A stretch of DNA of 64,000 nucleotides from Anaerocolumna sp047777345 (GCA_047777345.1 JBKEEJ010000003.1:124001-188000), one strand, 5' to 3'. Positions 55,160 through 64,000 are shown, counted from the first letter of the stretch. Notes: generated by a model from the sequence alone, not told the origin. Numbers and translations are program-made.

Positions 55160-56099
55160 TCATTCTTTCTTTAGAATAGTTCCTGGTGATACAGAATAAC
55201 CTCTCAGGAAAGCCTCCGCACTCATACGCTTTTTGCCTTCCAGCTGCAGTTCTTTTACCGCCAGTATTCCGGAAGACGTTTTGATGTGAATGGAATCCTT
55301 TGTAACCTGAACAATTTCACCAGGCATTCCTTCCTGATCTTTTTCGATTACGTCGGCATCCCAAATCTTAAGAGTTTTCCCGTTCAAATAGGTATATGCG
55401 CTGGGCCAGGGATTAAGTCCCCGGATAAGTCTTTCAATTTCTGCGGCAGGCCGGTTAAAATCAATAAGTCCCATGGACTTATCCAAAATTTTTACATAGG
55501 TTGATTCGGCTTCGTTTTGCTTTTCCCTTTTAGCCGTGCCGTTTTCAATGGCTTTTAAAGCTTTTAATAAAAGATTTCCGCGCCGCATACCGCCAACTTA
55601 TCATGAAGGCTTCCTCCGGTTTCTTTCGGGTCAATGGCGACTTCTTCCTTCATAATCATATCTCCCGTATCTATACCGGCATCCATATATACATAATGGT
55701 AACTCCCGTTTTGGTTTCCCCGTTTATAATAGCCCACTGAATCGGTGCGGAACCGCGGTACTTCGGAAGCAAGGAAGCATGCACGTTAATACAGCCATAG
55801 GGCGGAAGATCCAGTATGGACTGAGGAATTATCTGGCCAAAAGCAGCCACCACAATAATATCCGGATTTAATTCCTTAAGAACCGGAAAAAAACTTTCAT
55901 CTCTCACACGTTTTGGCTGCAAAACCGGTATATTATGTTTAAGGGCCAGTTCCTTCACAGGGGAAAATTGTACCTGCTTGCCTCTTCCTTTCGGTTTATC
56001 CGGCTGGGTTACAACCGCCAGTATCCGGTGTTCGGATTCAATTAATTTCTCTAGTATGACTGCCGCAATATCCGGTGTCCCCATAAATACGATATTCAC
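55160..56099 (-). pseudogene. fmt: Methionyl-tRNA formyltransferase Fmt, two frameshifts
   Basis: Fmt formylates initiator Met-tRNA. The GTG at 56099, 7-8 bases after AGGAGG, gives the canonical start NIVFMGTPDIA; HASLLPKYRGSAPIQWAI (catalytic His) and the C-terminal domain (GLNPWPSAYTYLNGK) follow. Two breaks: two extra bases (AT) in the ATATAT run near 55685 and a missing T near 55573. With both corrected the protein reads through. The intact def gene upstream makes true loss of fmt unlikely. Confidence 0.88.
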
Positions 56100-56318
56100 A
56101 AACATTGCCTCCTGTCTGATGCATCTTTCTTTACCAGCATATTTTATCGACTCTTTTATCAATCAGGGTTTCAAAGATGTGTTCACTTTTTTCAATACGG
56201 ATGTAATCATATCCAGGGAACACCAAATACTTTTGATACCCTAATTTAATTATAAAAGAATCAAAAGGTAAAATCTACATATTAAGAAAGACTTTAGAAT
56301 CTTTAAGATATTTTTAAT

Positions 56319-56801
56319 CTATTCTTCCTGTTCTTCCGATGTGGAATGTAATTCGCCGATTACTTTGTCCACATACAGAATTCCATTTAAATGGTCAATT
56401 TCATGGCACAAGGCTCTGGCTAAAAGTTCGGTGCCTTCCACAGTAAACTCTTCCATGTTTTCATTCAGAGCCTTTACCTTAACATAATTCGGCCTTTTTA
56501 CAACGCCGGTCTTTCCCGGTACACTTAAGCACCCTTCTTCCCCGGTTTGTTCTCCTTCTGTCTTAATTATTTCCGGATTAATTAAAATAATAGGATTGTT
56601 TCCTTCCGGTGTTACGTCAATCACTACCAGACGTTTTAAAACACCTACCTGTGGAGCTGCCAATCCTACGCCTTCTGCCGCATGCATTGTTTCCAGCATA
56701 TCTGCGATAAGGGTTTTTAATCTGGGAGTCATCTCCTTAATTTCTTTCGCACGTTTTGTTAATATATCATCACCGATTAATCTTATATTTCTAATTGCCA
56801 T
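56319..56801 (-). CDS. def: Peptide deformylase
   Basis: A 160-residue metalloenzyme that removes N-formyl groups from new proteins. The three motifs are GVGLAAPQ (44-51), EEGCLS (metal ligand C91) and HEIDH (133-137). Length and motifs match type 1 deformylases. It heads the def-fmt-yugP-rsmB-rlmN-stp-prkC run and has a strong promoter. Confidence 0.97.
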   Translation of the reverse strand: MAIRNIRLIGDDILTKRAKEIKEMTPRLKTLIADMLETMHAAEGVGLAAPQVGVLKRLVVIDVTPEGNNPIILINPEIIKTEGEQTGEEGCLSVPGKTGVVKRPNYVKVKALNENMEEFTVEGTELLARALCHEIDHLNGILYVDKVIGELHSTSEEQEE

Positions 56802-56891
56802 ATACTCATTCCTTCCAATCTATCAAATCACATTCCTGTTAATTATTCAGTTACCCAATCGGCATTTTATGTAACCTTTGCCGAACATGTT

Positions 56892-56920
56892 ATAATATCC
56901 TGTTTTTTCTTTTCTGTCAA
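56892..56920 (-). promoter_or_regulatory. Strong σA promoter of the def operon
   Basis: TTGACA (56920-56915), a 17-bp spacer and TATTAT (56897-56892) on the minus strand, about 90 bp before def and just after priA. Near-consensus. Confidence 0.75.
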
Positions 56921-56977
56921 TACTTTATCCAAACACCTGCGAAAATATGTTGCCTTTTCTATAAATAAGAATACTTT

Positions 56978-59245
56978 CTAATAACTGGTCATAGGATCAA
57001 AATCAAACTGAACGTTACAGCTGTTAAAATGGTCGGAAAAATCGATGTATCCTTCCAGATGATTCTTTAACTGTACCAGACAATTATAATTTTCCTGTTT
57101 TATATATATCATATAGCGGTAAATATCATTGGCTTTGGACAAAACTGCCGGTGCCGGCCCTATAACGGACGTATCCTTAGCAGCCTTTGTTCTTTCTACC
57201 CATTCCTTTGATGCTCCTGCCAAAAGCCTGGCCGCAAAAGCAGCCTTTTCTTCGTCTTTTGACGCAATAAGAACAGCAAGGATGTGGGCTGCCGGCGGAT
57301 ACTGCAATAGTTTTCGGTAACTCATCTCCTGATTATAAAAAGAAACATAATCATTTTTGCTTGCCGCCACAATACTGTAATGTTCCGGCTGATAGGTCTG
57401 GATTACCACTTCACCGGCAAGTTTGCCTCTTCCGGCCCGGCCGGCTGCCTGAACCAGCAATTGATAAGTTCTTTCTGCTGCCCGGTAATCGGAGGCATAT
57501 AAGGACAAATCCGCTGCCAGAATACCTACCAGAGTCACCATAGGAAAATCATGGCCCTTTACAATCATCTGGGTGCCCACCAAAATATCCGCCTCCTGGT
57601 TGGCAAAAGCAGAAAGTATTTTTTCATGTCCCTCTTTTTGCCTTGTTGTGTCCGCATCCATCCGAAGTACTCTGGCAGAAGGAAATTCCCGTTTCACCAT
57701 TTCTTCCACTTTTTGCGTTCCCGTGCCAAATGCCGCAATGTATTTTGAACCGCAATCAGGACATTTTGCAGGCATAACTTCTTCATGGCCGCAATAATGA
57801 CATATTAGCCTGCCGTTGTTATGGGCTGTTAATGACACATCGCAATGAGGACATTTCATTACATGTCCGCAGCTTCTGCAGGACACAAAACCGGCATAAC
57901 CTCTCCGGTTAATAAATAATATGATTTGTTCTTTTTTGTTAAGTCTGTCCTGGATTAATTCTTTTAAATGCATACTGAAAATAGACTTATTTTTCTTCTT
58001 TAGTTCTTCCCTTAAATCTTCAATCCAGATTTTTGGCAGCTTAGCCTGTCCGCTTCGGCTTGGCAAATGAAACAGCCTGTATTCTCCCTGTAAAGCCCTG
58101 GTATAGGATTCCAAAGACGGAGTTGCCGAACCTAAAATAACACTGGCATTACTTAATTGTGCCCGTTTAATGGCAACTTCCCTGGCATGATATTTTGGTA
58201 CCGTCTCACTTTTATACGTGCCTTCATGCTCCTCATCGATAATAATTAAGCCCAAATCCTCAAAAGGAGTAAAAAGGGCTGACCTGGGCCCAATCATAAT
58301 ATCAATTTCCCCGTTTTTTGCCCTTATAAACTGGTCATACCGTTCTCCCTGAGACAGCTTTGAATTCATAATGGACACCCGGTTTCCGAAACGCCTGTAG
58401 AACCGCATTACTGTCTGATAGGTTAAGGCAATTTCCGGTATAAGCATAATCACTTTTTTACCCTTTTTCACAACTGCCGATATTACTTCAAGATAAACTT
58501 CTGTTTTTCCGCTGCCGGTAACTCCATGAATCAGGTAAGTCTTACGGATGCCTTCCTCATATTCCTTAACTATGGTATCTGCAATAAACTGCTGTTCATC
58601 AGTCAGGTGAATCTGCCTTTTTTCCGGTGAAATATGAGAAAAAGGATTACGGTATAGTCTTTCTACTTCTGTAGTAATAATTCCCAGCTTTTCCAGATCT
58701 GTTATGGTAGCCCTGGATATATTTAGTTTGCTTACCGCCAGCTCATAATCCAGTTGTCCGTCGACTGTCTCTTCCATACCCTGACCTGTTAAGGCTTCCA
58801 GCAGCCTTACTCTGGCACGGTTATTTTTCTTCCTGAAAACTTCCAAGTGTTGTAAGGCTTCTTCTCTTGTTACCGAAAGCCGCAGGGTTTTCTTTTCTTT
58901 CGCCTTTACCGCCTTTTTTACCGGTATTACAGTTTTAAGAGCGTCATTTATGGTAGAGCCGAAAGTTTCTTTCATCCAGTAGGCCAGGCTTATTAACTGA
59001 CTTTCAATAACAGGCGCGTTATTTACGACCTGATGAATGGGCTTGATTTGTTCTACTTTCCATTTGGGCTCGTCGGACAACCCCACAATGTAGCCTTGTA
59101 TAAAACGGTTTCCTTTTCCAAAGGGCACTTTAACAAGAGCACCAATTACCGCATCTTTTTCAAATTCTTTCGGCACGGAGTACTGGTATGATTTATCCAG
59201 ATTCTCATGGGAAATGTCTACAATAATATCCGCATATTTTGACAT
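56978..59245 (-). CDS. priA: Primosomal replication restart helicase PriA
   Basis: A 755-residue 3'-5' helicase for replication restart. The N-terminal DNA-binding domain is followed by Walker A GVTGSGKTEVYLE, the Walker B/DEEH box IIDEEHEGTYKSE, the paired zinc motifs (CRSCGHVMKCPHC and CHYCGHEEVMPAKCPDCG), and helicase motifs V-VI (VGTQMIVKGHDFP, QAAGRAGRG). Complete and in frame. Confidence 0.97.
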   Translation of the reverse strand: MSKYADIIVDISHENLDKSYQYSVPKEFEKDAVIGALVKVPFGKGNRFIQGYIVGLSDEPKWKVEQIKPIHQVVNNAPVIESQLISLAYWMKETFGSTINDALKTVIPVKKAVKAKEKKTLRLSVTREEALQHLEVFRKKNNRARVRLLEALTGQGMEETVDGQLDYELAVSKLNISRATITDLEKLGIITTEVERLYRNPFSHISPEKRQIHLTDEQQFIADTIVKEYEEGIRKTYLIHGVTGSGKTEVYLEVISAVVKKGKKVIMLIPEIALTYQTVMRFYRRFGNRVSIMNSKLSQGERYDQFIRAKNGEIDIMIGPRSALFTPFEDLGLIIIDEEHEGTYKSETVPKYHAREVAIKRAQLSNASVILGSATPSLESYTRALQGEYRLFHLPSRSGQAKLPKIWIEDLREELKKKNKSIFSMHLKELIQDRLNKKEQIILFINRRGYAGFVSCRSCGHVMKCPHCDVSLTAHNNGRLICHYCGHEEVMPAKCPDCGSKYIAAFGTGTQKVEEMVKREFPSARVLRMDADTTRQKEGHEKILSAFANQEADILVGTQMIVKGHDFPMVTLVGILAADLSLYASDYRAAERTYQLLVQAAGRAGRGKLAGEVVIQTYQPEHYSIVAASKNDYVSFYNQEMSYRKLLQYPPAAHILAVLIASKDEEKAAFAARLLAGASKEWVERTKAAKDTSVIGPAPAVLSKANDIYRYMIYIKQENYNCLVQLKNHLEGYIDFSDHFNSCNVQFDFDPMTSY

Positions 59246-59334
59246 ACCAACCCTCCCTCCTGATTGGAATCCATGTGTTTCTTAAATCTCATAATTTAAT
59301 ACAAAATTAATACAGGTTTCTTATGATAAAAACC

Positions 59335-60759
59335 TTATTGACTGATGGCTTTAACGATTTCATCGGTTTTCATTCCCCTGGAACCTTTAATTAAGATTCC
59401 GTCTCCCGGTTTTAAAACCGTTTTTAAATAGGCAATTGCATCTTCGTTTTTCAGAAAGGAATGGGTTATTATGGTTTTGTCATTATCCTTTATGCCACTA
59501 ACAATAAATTTTGCTTCCTGCCCAACCGTAATAACCTCATCAATATTCTTTCCCGCAATGTATGCGCCCACGTCATAATGGCATTGGTCAGAAATTTCTC
59601 CAAGTTCCAGCACATCTGCCAAAACAGCAATCCTTCGCTTTACATTTTCAAGTTCCAGCAATACCTGAATACCGCTCTTCATTGAATCAGGGCTGGCATT
59701 ATAAGAATCATCAATAATTGTAATCTGACCCGCTTTCTTAATTTGTCCCCTCATAGCCATAGGTTCATAGTCATACAGCCCCTTTTTGGCCATATTTACC
59801 GGTATATGATAGTATTCGGCAACAGCCAGGGCAGCTAAAGCATTATAGACGTTATGAATGCCCAAGACCTGCAAAACAATTTCTTCTGTGTCTCCGTTTT
59901 TCTTTTTTAAAGTAAAATAAGTTTTTCCATTTTCCGTCCGGATATTTTCCGCACGATAGTCACAAATTGCCGCCTCTCCGTAAGCAATAACTTTTGCTTC
60001 CTTATATTTGACAAGAGTTTTTTCACTCATATCCAGGTCTTTTGGTATTTCGCCGCCCGTTTTATATAATTTTCCCAGCAAATCATCATTGCCGTTAATA
60101 AACAAAACGGAGTCCTTATGAAAGGCATTGATTATATTTAGTTTCTCTTTACGGATGTTTTCCCTGGTTTTTAACTGGGCAATATGGGACACACCGATAT
60201 TGGTCATAACGGCAACCTCAGGCATAGCGATATTTACCAGCCTTTCCATTTCCCCTTCCTTACTCATGCCCATTTCAATTACGGCAATTTCATGGTCAGA
60301 AGTAATACGTAACATCATAAGAGGAAGGCCGATCTGACTGTTCATATTGCCTTCGGTTTTTAACACATTATATTTGGTAGCCAGTGCTGCGGCAATCATT
60401 TCTTTAGTAGTCGTTTTACCCACACTTCCGGTAATACCGATTACCGGTATTTGAAACTTTTTACGGTAATAGGCCCCCAAAGCCTGGAGAGCTTTTAAGG
60501 TATCATCTACCTGAATAAACGCTTTATCAGTATTTAGGGCTGTTTTTCTGGAAGTAAAACAAGCGACGGCACCGTTTAAAAAGGCATCCTCGATAAAATC
60601 ATGGGCATCTACTCTTTCCCCCACCACAGGGACAAAAAGAGAATCCGGCTCCATTTGTTTTGAATTGGTTCCCACCGATGTGATCAGGGTATTTTCATTC
60701 CCGCATAAAATTCTGCCATTTACAGCCTGAGCTATTTCTTTTACACTTAATGCTTCCAT
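59335..60759 (-). CDS. murF: UDP-MurNAc-tripeptide D-alanyl-D-alanine ligase (MurF)
   Basis: A 474-residue Mur ligase that adds D-Ala-D-Ala. ATP loop GITGSVGKTTTKEM, the NIGVSHI block, and the C-terminal IDDSYNASPDSMKSG are family motifs. It lies downstream of murE outside the main dcw cluster; ddl is not in the window. Confidence 0.96.
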   Translation of the reverse strand: MEALSVKEIAQAVNGRILCGNENTLITSVGTNSKQMEPDSLFVPVVGERVDAHDFIEDAFLNGAVACFTSRKTALNTDKAFIQVDDTLKALQALGAYYRKKFQIPVIGITGSVGKTTTKEMIAAALATKYNVLKTEGNMNSQIGLPLMMLRITSDHEIAVIEMGMSKEGEMERLVNIAMPEVAVMTNIGVSHIAQLKTRENIRKEKLNIINAFHKDSVLFINGNDDLLGKLYKTGGEIPKDLDMSEKTLVKYKEAKVIAYGEAAICDYRAENIRTENGKTYFTLKKKNGDTEEIVLQVLGIHNVYNALAALAVAEYYHIPVNMAKKGLYDYEPMAMRGQIKKAGQITIIDDSYNASPDSMKSGIQVLLELENVKRRIAVLADVLELGEISDQCHYDVGAYIAGKNIDEVITVGQEAKFIVSGIKDNDKTIITHSFLKNEDAIAYLKTVLKPGDGILIKGSRGMKTDEIVKAISQ

Positions 60760-60931
60760 ATTAATCCTGCTTTCCTGATTCCTATCTGTAAATTCATAAT
60801 TACGATAATATTTTTGTTATTTTTCTTTGATAAACACTTTGCTTAAAATCATTTTGTGAAATTCTGATTTATAATCATCTTAATTTAAGATAATAAAATG
60901 TTTCCGCGCTGCCGCCAAGTATCATTGCCTA

Positions 60932-62413
60932 TCAGATTACCTCAATGCCATCCTCTTTCAGTTCACTAAGTATTTCCCGGATTAAATCTCTTTCATCCAT
61001 CTTATGCTTTACGCCTTTAATTTCCTGATAGTCTTCGTGTCCCTTGCCGGCAAGAACAATCAGATCTCCTTCTTTGGCATTTTCAATGCAGTAACGGATG
61101 GCTTCTTTCCTGTCTATAATGGCAACATATTTACCAGGCCCTTTTTTTACGCCGGTAATAATATCATCCATAATTGCCTGAGGTTCCTCAAATCTGGGAT
61201 TATCGGAAGTGACTACGGTTAAATCGGCTAGCTTTGAAGAAATCTCTCCCATTTCAAATCTTCTTGACCTGGCTCGGTTCCCTCCACAGCCAAAGAGGCA
61301 TACCAGGCGCTTTGGTTCATATTCCCGTAAGGTAGTCAATAGGCTTTCCAAGCTCATTGCATTATGAGCATAATCAATCATCAGGGAAAATTTATCCGAT
61401 ATGGGAACCGGTTCCACTCTTCCTTTAACCCTTACATTCAATAATGCCGATTGTATTGTCTCTTTAGGAATGTTAAAATGCCTGCAAATGGCAATGGCAG
61501 TCATAGAATTATATACGTTAAACCTTCCGGGCACATTGATTTTCACATCGAAATCCATTAATCCTGTAGTCCGGTAACTAACCCCGAGGCACCCGCCTTC
61601 TTTATGCAGCTTAACATCCACGGCACGCAAATCGGCTTCTTTGGCAAATCCAAAGGTTTCCACCTGACAAGTGTGCCCCTCTAAAACATTCCATACATGG
61701 GCATCATCTATGTTGACAATACCGGTTTTACACATTCGAAAAAGCTTGCCCTTACAGGTCAGGTATTCATGAAAATCCTTATGTTCCGTAGGACTGATAT
61801 GGTCCGGTTCAATATTGGTAAATATGCCAAAGTCAAAAGTAAAGCCGGCGATGCGATGAAGCTTTAACGCCTGGGATGACACTTCCATAACCACGCACTT
61901 ACAGCCAGCATCCACCATTTTGCGGAAATACTCCTGTACAATATAGGATTCCGGAGTGGTATTGTTGGCAGGTATGGTTTCCTCTCCGATTATGGCTTCA
62001 ATGGTGCCGATTAAACCTGTTTTAATTCCGGCTTCTTCCAGAATGGAACGCACCATATAAGTTGTGGTGGTTTTTCCCTTTGTTCCGGTTATTCCGATGG
62101 TTGTAATCTCATTGGCCGGATAACCAAAATAAGCCGCAGACATATTGGCTAGCGCCACCCTTGTATCTGCGACACGAATGATAGTTATATCAAATTGATC
62201 TGAAACATCTTTTTCCACAATAACTGCGGCGGCACCTTTCTTTACCACCTCAGGTATATAATCATGTCCGTCCGCCACCGCGCCGGATATACATACAAAA
62301 ACAGAACCTTCTGTCACTTTTCTCGAATCATAGACAAGTGATGTAATTTCTGTATTAACACGACCCTTTACACAGGTATATTCGGTTTTTTCAAGCAACT
62401 GCTCTAACTTCAT
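60932..62413 (-). CDS. murE: UDP-MurNAc-tripeptide synthetase MurE (meso-diaminopimelate type)
   Basis: A 493-residue Mur ligase. The ATP loop is GITGTKGKTTTTYMV (107-121); YAHNAMSLE and the substrate-selecting motif DNPR (in TSDNPRFEEP) follow. DNPR marks meso-diaminopimelate as the third residue added, as in most Clostridia and Gram-negatives. AGGAGG precedes the ATG. It has two promoters and a hairpin in a long leader. A 172-bp gap separates it from murF. Confidence 0.96.
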   Translation of the reverse strand: MKLEQLLEKTEYTCVKGRVNTEITSLVYDSRKVTEGSVFVCISGAVADGHDYIPEVVKKGAAAVIVEKDVSDQFDITIIRVADTRVALANMSAAYFGYPANEITTIGITGTKGKTTTTYMVRSILEEAGIKTGLIGTIEAIIGEETIPANNTTPESYIVQEYFRKMVDAGCKCVVMEVSSQALKLHRIAGFTFDFGIFTNIEPDHISPTEHKDFHEYLTCKGKLFRMCKTGIVNIDDAHVWNVLEGHTCQVETFGFAKEADLRAVDVKLHKEGGCLGVSYRTTGLMDFDVKINVPGRFNVYNSMTAIAICRHFNIPKETIQSALLNVRVKGRVEPVPISDKFSLMIDYAHNAMSLESLLTTLREYEPKRLVCLFGCGGNRARSRRFEMGEISSKLADLTVVTSDNPRFEEPQAIMDDIITGVKKGPGKYVAIIDRKEAIRYCIENAKEGDLIVLAGKGHEDYQEIKGVKHKMDERDLIREILSELKEDGIEVI

Positions 62414-62459
62414 GGAAGCCTCCTAAAAACACTATATGTATTTATACTATATTACAAAA

Positions 62460-62489
62460 TCCCATCCAAAATATTACTCCTGGATGGGA
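62460..62489 (-). terminator. Attenuator-like hairpin in the murE leader
   Basis: TCCCATCCA (62460-62468) pairs perfectly with TGGATGGGA (62481-62489), a 9-bp stem with a 12-base loop, followed on the minus strand by ATTTTGT. Only transcripts from the upstream promoter contain the whole stem. The U-run is short, so termination strength is uncertain. Confidence 0.5.
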
Positions 62490-62519
62490 ATTATACCTGA
62501 CGAAAACTTCATATGTCAA
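62490..62519 (-). promoter_or_regulatory. murE proximal promoter P2
   Basis: TTGACA (62519-62514), an 18-bp spacer and TATAAT (62495-62490) on the minus strand; both hexamers are perfect. Transcription would start at about 62483, inside the 5' arm of the adjacent hairpin. Confidence 0.75.
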
Positions 62520-62568
62520 TTCAAATTAATCATTTCCATCATTGGTTTTAATCAAATTATCACCGATT

Positions 62569-62597
62569 ATTATATAACAGGATATTTGGCTTGTCAA
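62569..62597 (-). promoter_or_regulatory. murE distal promoter P1
   Basis: TTGACA (62597-62592), a 17-bp spacer and TATAAT (62574-62569) on the minus strand: a perfect consensus σA promoter. It gives a leader of about 150 bases with the attenuator-like hairpin. Confidence 0.8.
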
Positions 62598-62858
62598 ATT
62601 TCTTTTCCTGTAAGCAAGGGTTTTCGCATATACATGCACCAATGCAAAAGCGTTTGGTCACAAATGTTTAATAGTACATTGATTTCTTATATAAAAATTC
62701 ATAATGACAATGTAAACAAATCCATATTTCTGTGAGTACCACGCAGTACATGCCTTTACCAGGTGGGTTCTGCTGAAAACCAGAAATTGTCTTTGCTCCT
62801 TAATGCCCATTCCCCGAAAAGAGCCATTCTGTAGGATAATCAAATAATTCTGCAGATT
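62598..62858. other. Unassigned intergenic stretch, possible structured RNA
   Basis: No gene with family support is visible. From about 62720 to 62830 the base composition is closer to that of genes than to other gaps here, with small inverted elements (GTAC-N6-GTAC near 62733-62746, GGTT-N-AACC near 62764-62779). On the plus strand the stretch runs into a strong terminator, on the minus strand it lies after lepB. A small RNA (for example 6S-like in size, about 180 bases) is possible, but I could not match any known RNA family. A 61-residue minus-strand open frame (62658-62843) lacks a ribosome site and any recognised domain. Confidence 0.3.
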
Positions 62859-62892
62859 AAAAAATCTGCTGTGACCTTACAGCAGATTTTTT
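62859..62892. terminator. Terminator after lepB (bidirectional)
   Basis: AAAATCTGCTGT (62861-62872) pairs perfectly with ACAGCAGATTTT (62879-62890), a 12-bp stem extended by A-U pairs, loop of six. It has A-runs before and T-runs after, so it works on both strands. It ends the lepB transcript on the minus strand and would end any plus-strand RNA from the gap. Confidence 0.88.
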
Positions 62893-62900
62893 TACTCTCA

Positions 62901-63551
62901 CTATTTCTGTTTTAATAGTCCGAATTTATTTATTGGCCATATCCTTAAAATAGCCCGGCCTCCGATATTTTCCCTGGACACCGGTCCTACTTCCTCATAG
63001 CGGCTGTCAAGACTTACTTCTCTGTTATCACCCAACACAAAATATTCATCAGCCCCTAAGGTAATGGGTTCCTCCGCTATTCCGGCATAGGTAATGGGTT
63101 CTTTTCCGTAATTTTCTTTAAGTATTTTTCCATTAATATAAATATCTGATCCCTTAATCTGTACTGTTTCACCGGGAAGGCCAATAATACGCTTTACATA
63201 GTATTCATCATTTTCACGGCCATGGGGATAAAAGAGAATAATATCAAATCGTTTCAGCTGGTCAAAATGATAACTAATCTTTTCCACAATCAATTGTTCT
63301 CCGCTGTGAAGCGTATCTTCCATAGAAGGTCCATCTACGATGGTCCTTTGAACTACATAAGTGGGTATCAGACGAAGGCAGGCATAAATTATAAAAAAAT
63401 ATATAATAGATTCCAGTATAACGGATTTCAGTTTACGCTTACCTGTTGCTTTTTTTCCATCCTCTTCTGATTCATTCCGGAATTCCGGTGTAATTATATT
63501 ATCGTCCGGTTCATTTTCCCTATAATCCTTTGGTTCATTGATTCCTCTCAT
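62901..63551 (-). CDS. lepB: Signal peptidase I
   Basis: A 216-residue type I signal peptidase. A charged cytoplasmic start (about 1-40, rich in Glu and Asp) precedes one membrane helix (about 44-62). The catalytic Ser S76 (in DGPSMEDTL) and Lys K120 (in YYVKRIIGLPGE) form the dyad; GDNREVSLDSR is the Box E. It removes signal peptides outside the membrane. The acidic front part is longer than in B. subtilis SipS. A paralogue lies 26 bp upstream. Confidence 0.95.
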   Translation of the reverse strand: MRGINEPKDYRENEPDDNIITPEFRNESEEDGKKATGKRKLKSVILESIIYFFIIYACLRLIPTYVVQRTIVDGPSMEDTLHSGEQLIVEKISYHFDQLKRFDIILFYPHGRENDEYYVKRIIGLPGETVQIKGSDIYINGKILKENYGKEPITYAGIAEEPITLGADEYFVLGDNREVSLDSRYEEVGPVSRENIGGRAILRIWPINKFGLLKQK

Positions 63552-63577
63552 TGAATTCTCCCCTTTGTATCTGCCTA

Positions 63578-64000
63578 TTATTGATGCTCCAATATGCCGA
63601 ACTCATCAATAGGCCATATTCTTACCCATGCGCGCCCGATTATCGCATCTCGTTTTACCGGGCCAATACTTTCATCCCTGCTGTCTTTACTATTATTCCT
63701 ATTATCCCCCAAAAGAAAATATTCATCATTCCCCAAAACAACAGGTTCTTTGGCAATACCGCCGTCTACCATAGGACTGTTGCCGTAATTTTCTTCCAGT
63801 AATTTGTTGTTAATGTATATTTTACTGCCAATAATCTGTATTGTTTCACCCGGTAATCCGATGACTCTTTTAATATAATAAGTATCTTTTTCATCACTAT
63901 AAGGGCGGAAAACAACAATATCAAACCGTTTTGGCTCCCCAATTTCATATGTTACCTTTTCCAGTATTAAATGATCCTCATCGTGCAGCGTACTTTCCAT
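63578..64000 (-). CDS. Second signal peptidase I, N-terminus beyond the window
   Basis: The visible 140 residues contain the region after the catalytic Ser (MESTLHDEDHL corresponds to the SMEDTLH stretch), the catalytic Lys (YYIKRVIGLPGE), and Box E (LLGDNRNNSKDSRD). The catalytic Ser itself should lie at or just past position 64000, so its presence cannot be confirmed. It is a tandem paralogue of the downstream lepB, about 60 % alike by eye in the shared part. Confidence 0.93.
   Translation of the reverse strand: MESTLHDEDHLILEKVTYEIGEPKRFDIVVFRPYSDEKDTYYIKRVIGLPGETIQIIGSKIYINNKLLEENYGNSPMVDGGIAKEPVVLGNDEYFLLGDNRNNSKDSRDESIGPVKRDAIIGRAWVRIWPIDEFGILEHQ

Noticed and set aside
62720..62760. 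T-box riboswitch suggested by GTGGTAC
   Set aside because: No specifier loop, no full T-box sequence and no downstream terminator/antiterminator pair in front of a suitable gene.
62700..62892. 6S RNA as a firm call
   Set aside because: Length and terminator fit, but I could not form the closing stem and central bubble of 6S by hand.

Overview
The window is a low-GC Gram-positive (Bacillota) chromosome segment. A σE/σG/SpoIIGA sporulation cluster, CodY, a 20-gene flagellar operon, FliY in place of FliN, and a MurE with the meso-diaminopimelate DNPR motif point to a motile, endospore-forming member of Clostridia, most likely Lachnospiraceae or a close relative. The family-level placement is inferred from gene order and protein style, not from a search. 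Nearly every gene lies on the minus strand. The exceptions are a small PRC-barrel gene (24558) and an IS transposase (29215).

Layout, in order of increasing coordinate (the reverse of transcription). 1-17.6 kb: flagellar basal-body, hook and motor operon, reading flgB-flgC-fliE-fliF-fliG-fliH-fliI-fliJ-motE-fliK-flgD-TIGR02530 protein-flgE-flbD-motA-motB-fliL-fliM-fliY-cheY-fliO-fliP(partial). 17.8-23.7 kb: codY, topA, dprA, comM, which resembles the Bacillus dprA-topA-codY-flgB synteny without trmFO/codV/clpQY. 23.9-27.6 kb: nrdR, ylmC-like, sigG, sigE, spoIIGA. 28-30.6 kb: an HD-GYP protein and a complete ISL3-type insertion sequence with a perfect 8-bp target duplication. 30.7-44.3 kb: the division and cell-wall (dcw) cluster, ftsZ-divIB-murA-ftsW/spoVE-murD-mraY-spoVD-like-PBP-ftsL-rsmH-mraZ, headed by four 10-bp MraZ operator repeats. 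44.5-56.8 kb: lgt, ychF, thiN, rpe, rsgA, prkC, stp, rlmN, rsmB, a zinc metallopeptidase gene, fmt, def. 57-64 kb: priA, murF, murE and two tandem signal peptidases, the second cut by the window edge.

How the parts work together: the flagellar block builds the export apparatus, rod, hook, C-ring and stator. CodY immediately upstream could link motility to nutrient state. The dcw block plus murE/murF and the PASTA kinase/phosphatase pair (prkC/stp) cover lipid II synthesis, septal synthesis and its control. The sporulation block encodes the first mother-cell sigma factor, its processing protease and the late forespore sigma factor.

I found no CRISPR array, prophage, defence island, rRNA, tRNA or obviously new multi-gene system; this is mostly core genome. 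The points most worth a second look are: a cluster of single-base frameshifts in rsmB, the metallopeptidase gene, fmt and a PBP gene (probably consensus errors, possibly decay); tandem murE promoters with a hairpin that only the upstream transcript would carry; an unexplained, relatively GC-rich intergenic stretch at 62.6-62.86 kb; a palindrome over the comM promoter; and a spoIIGA promoter with a 21-bp spacer.
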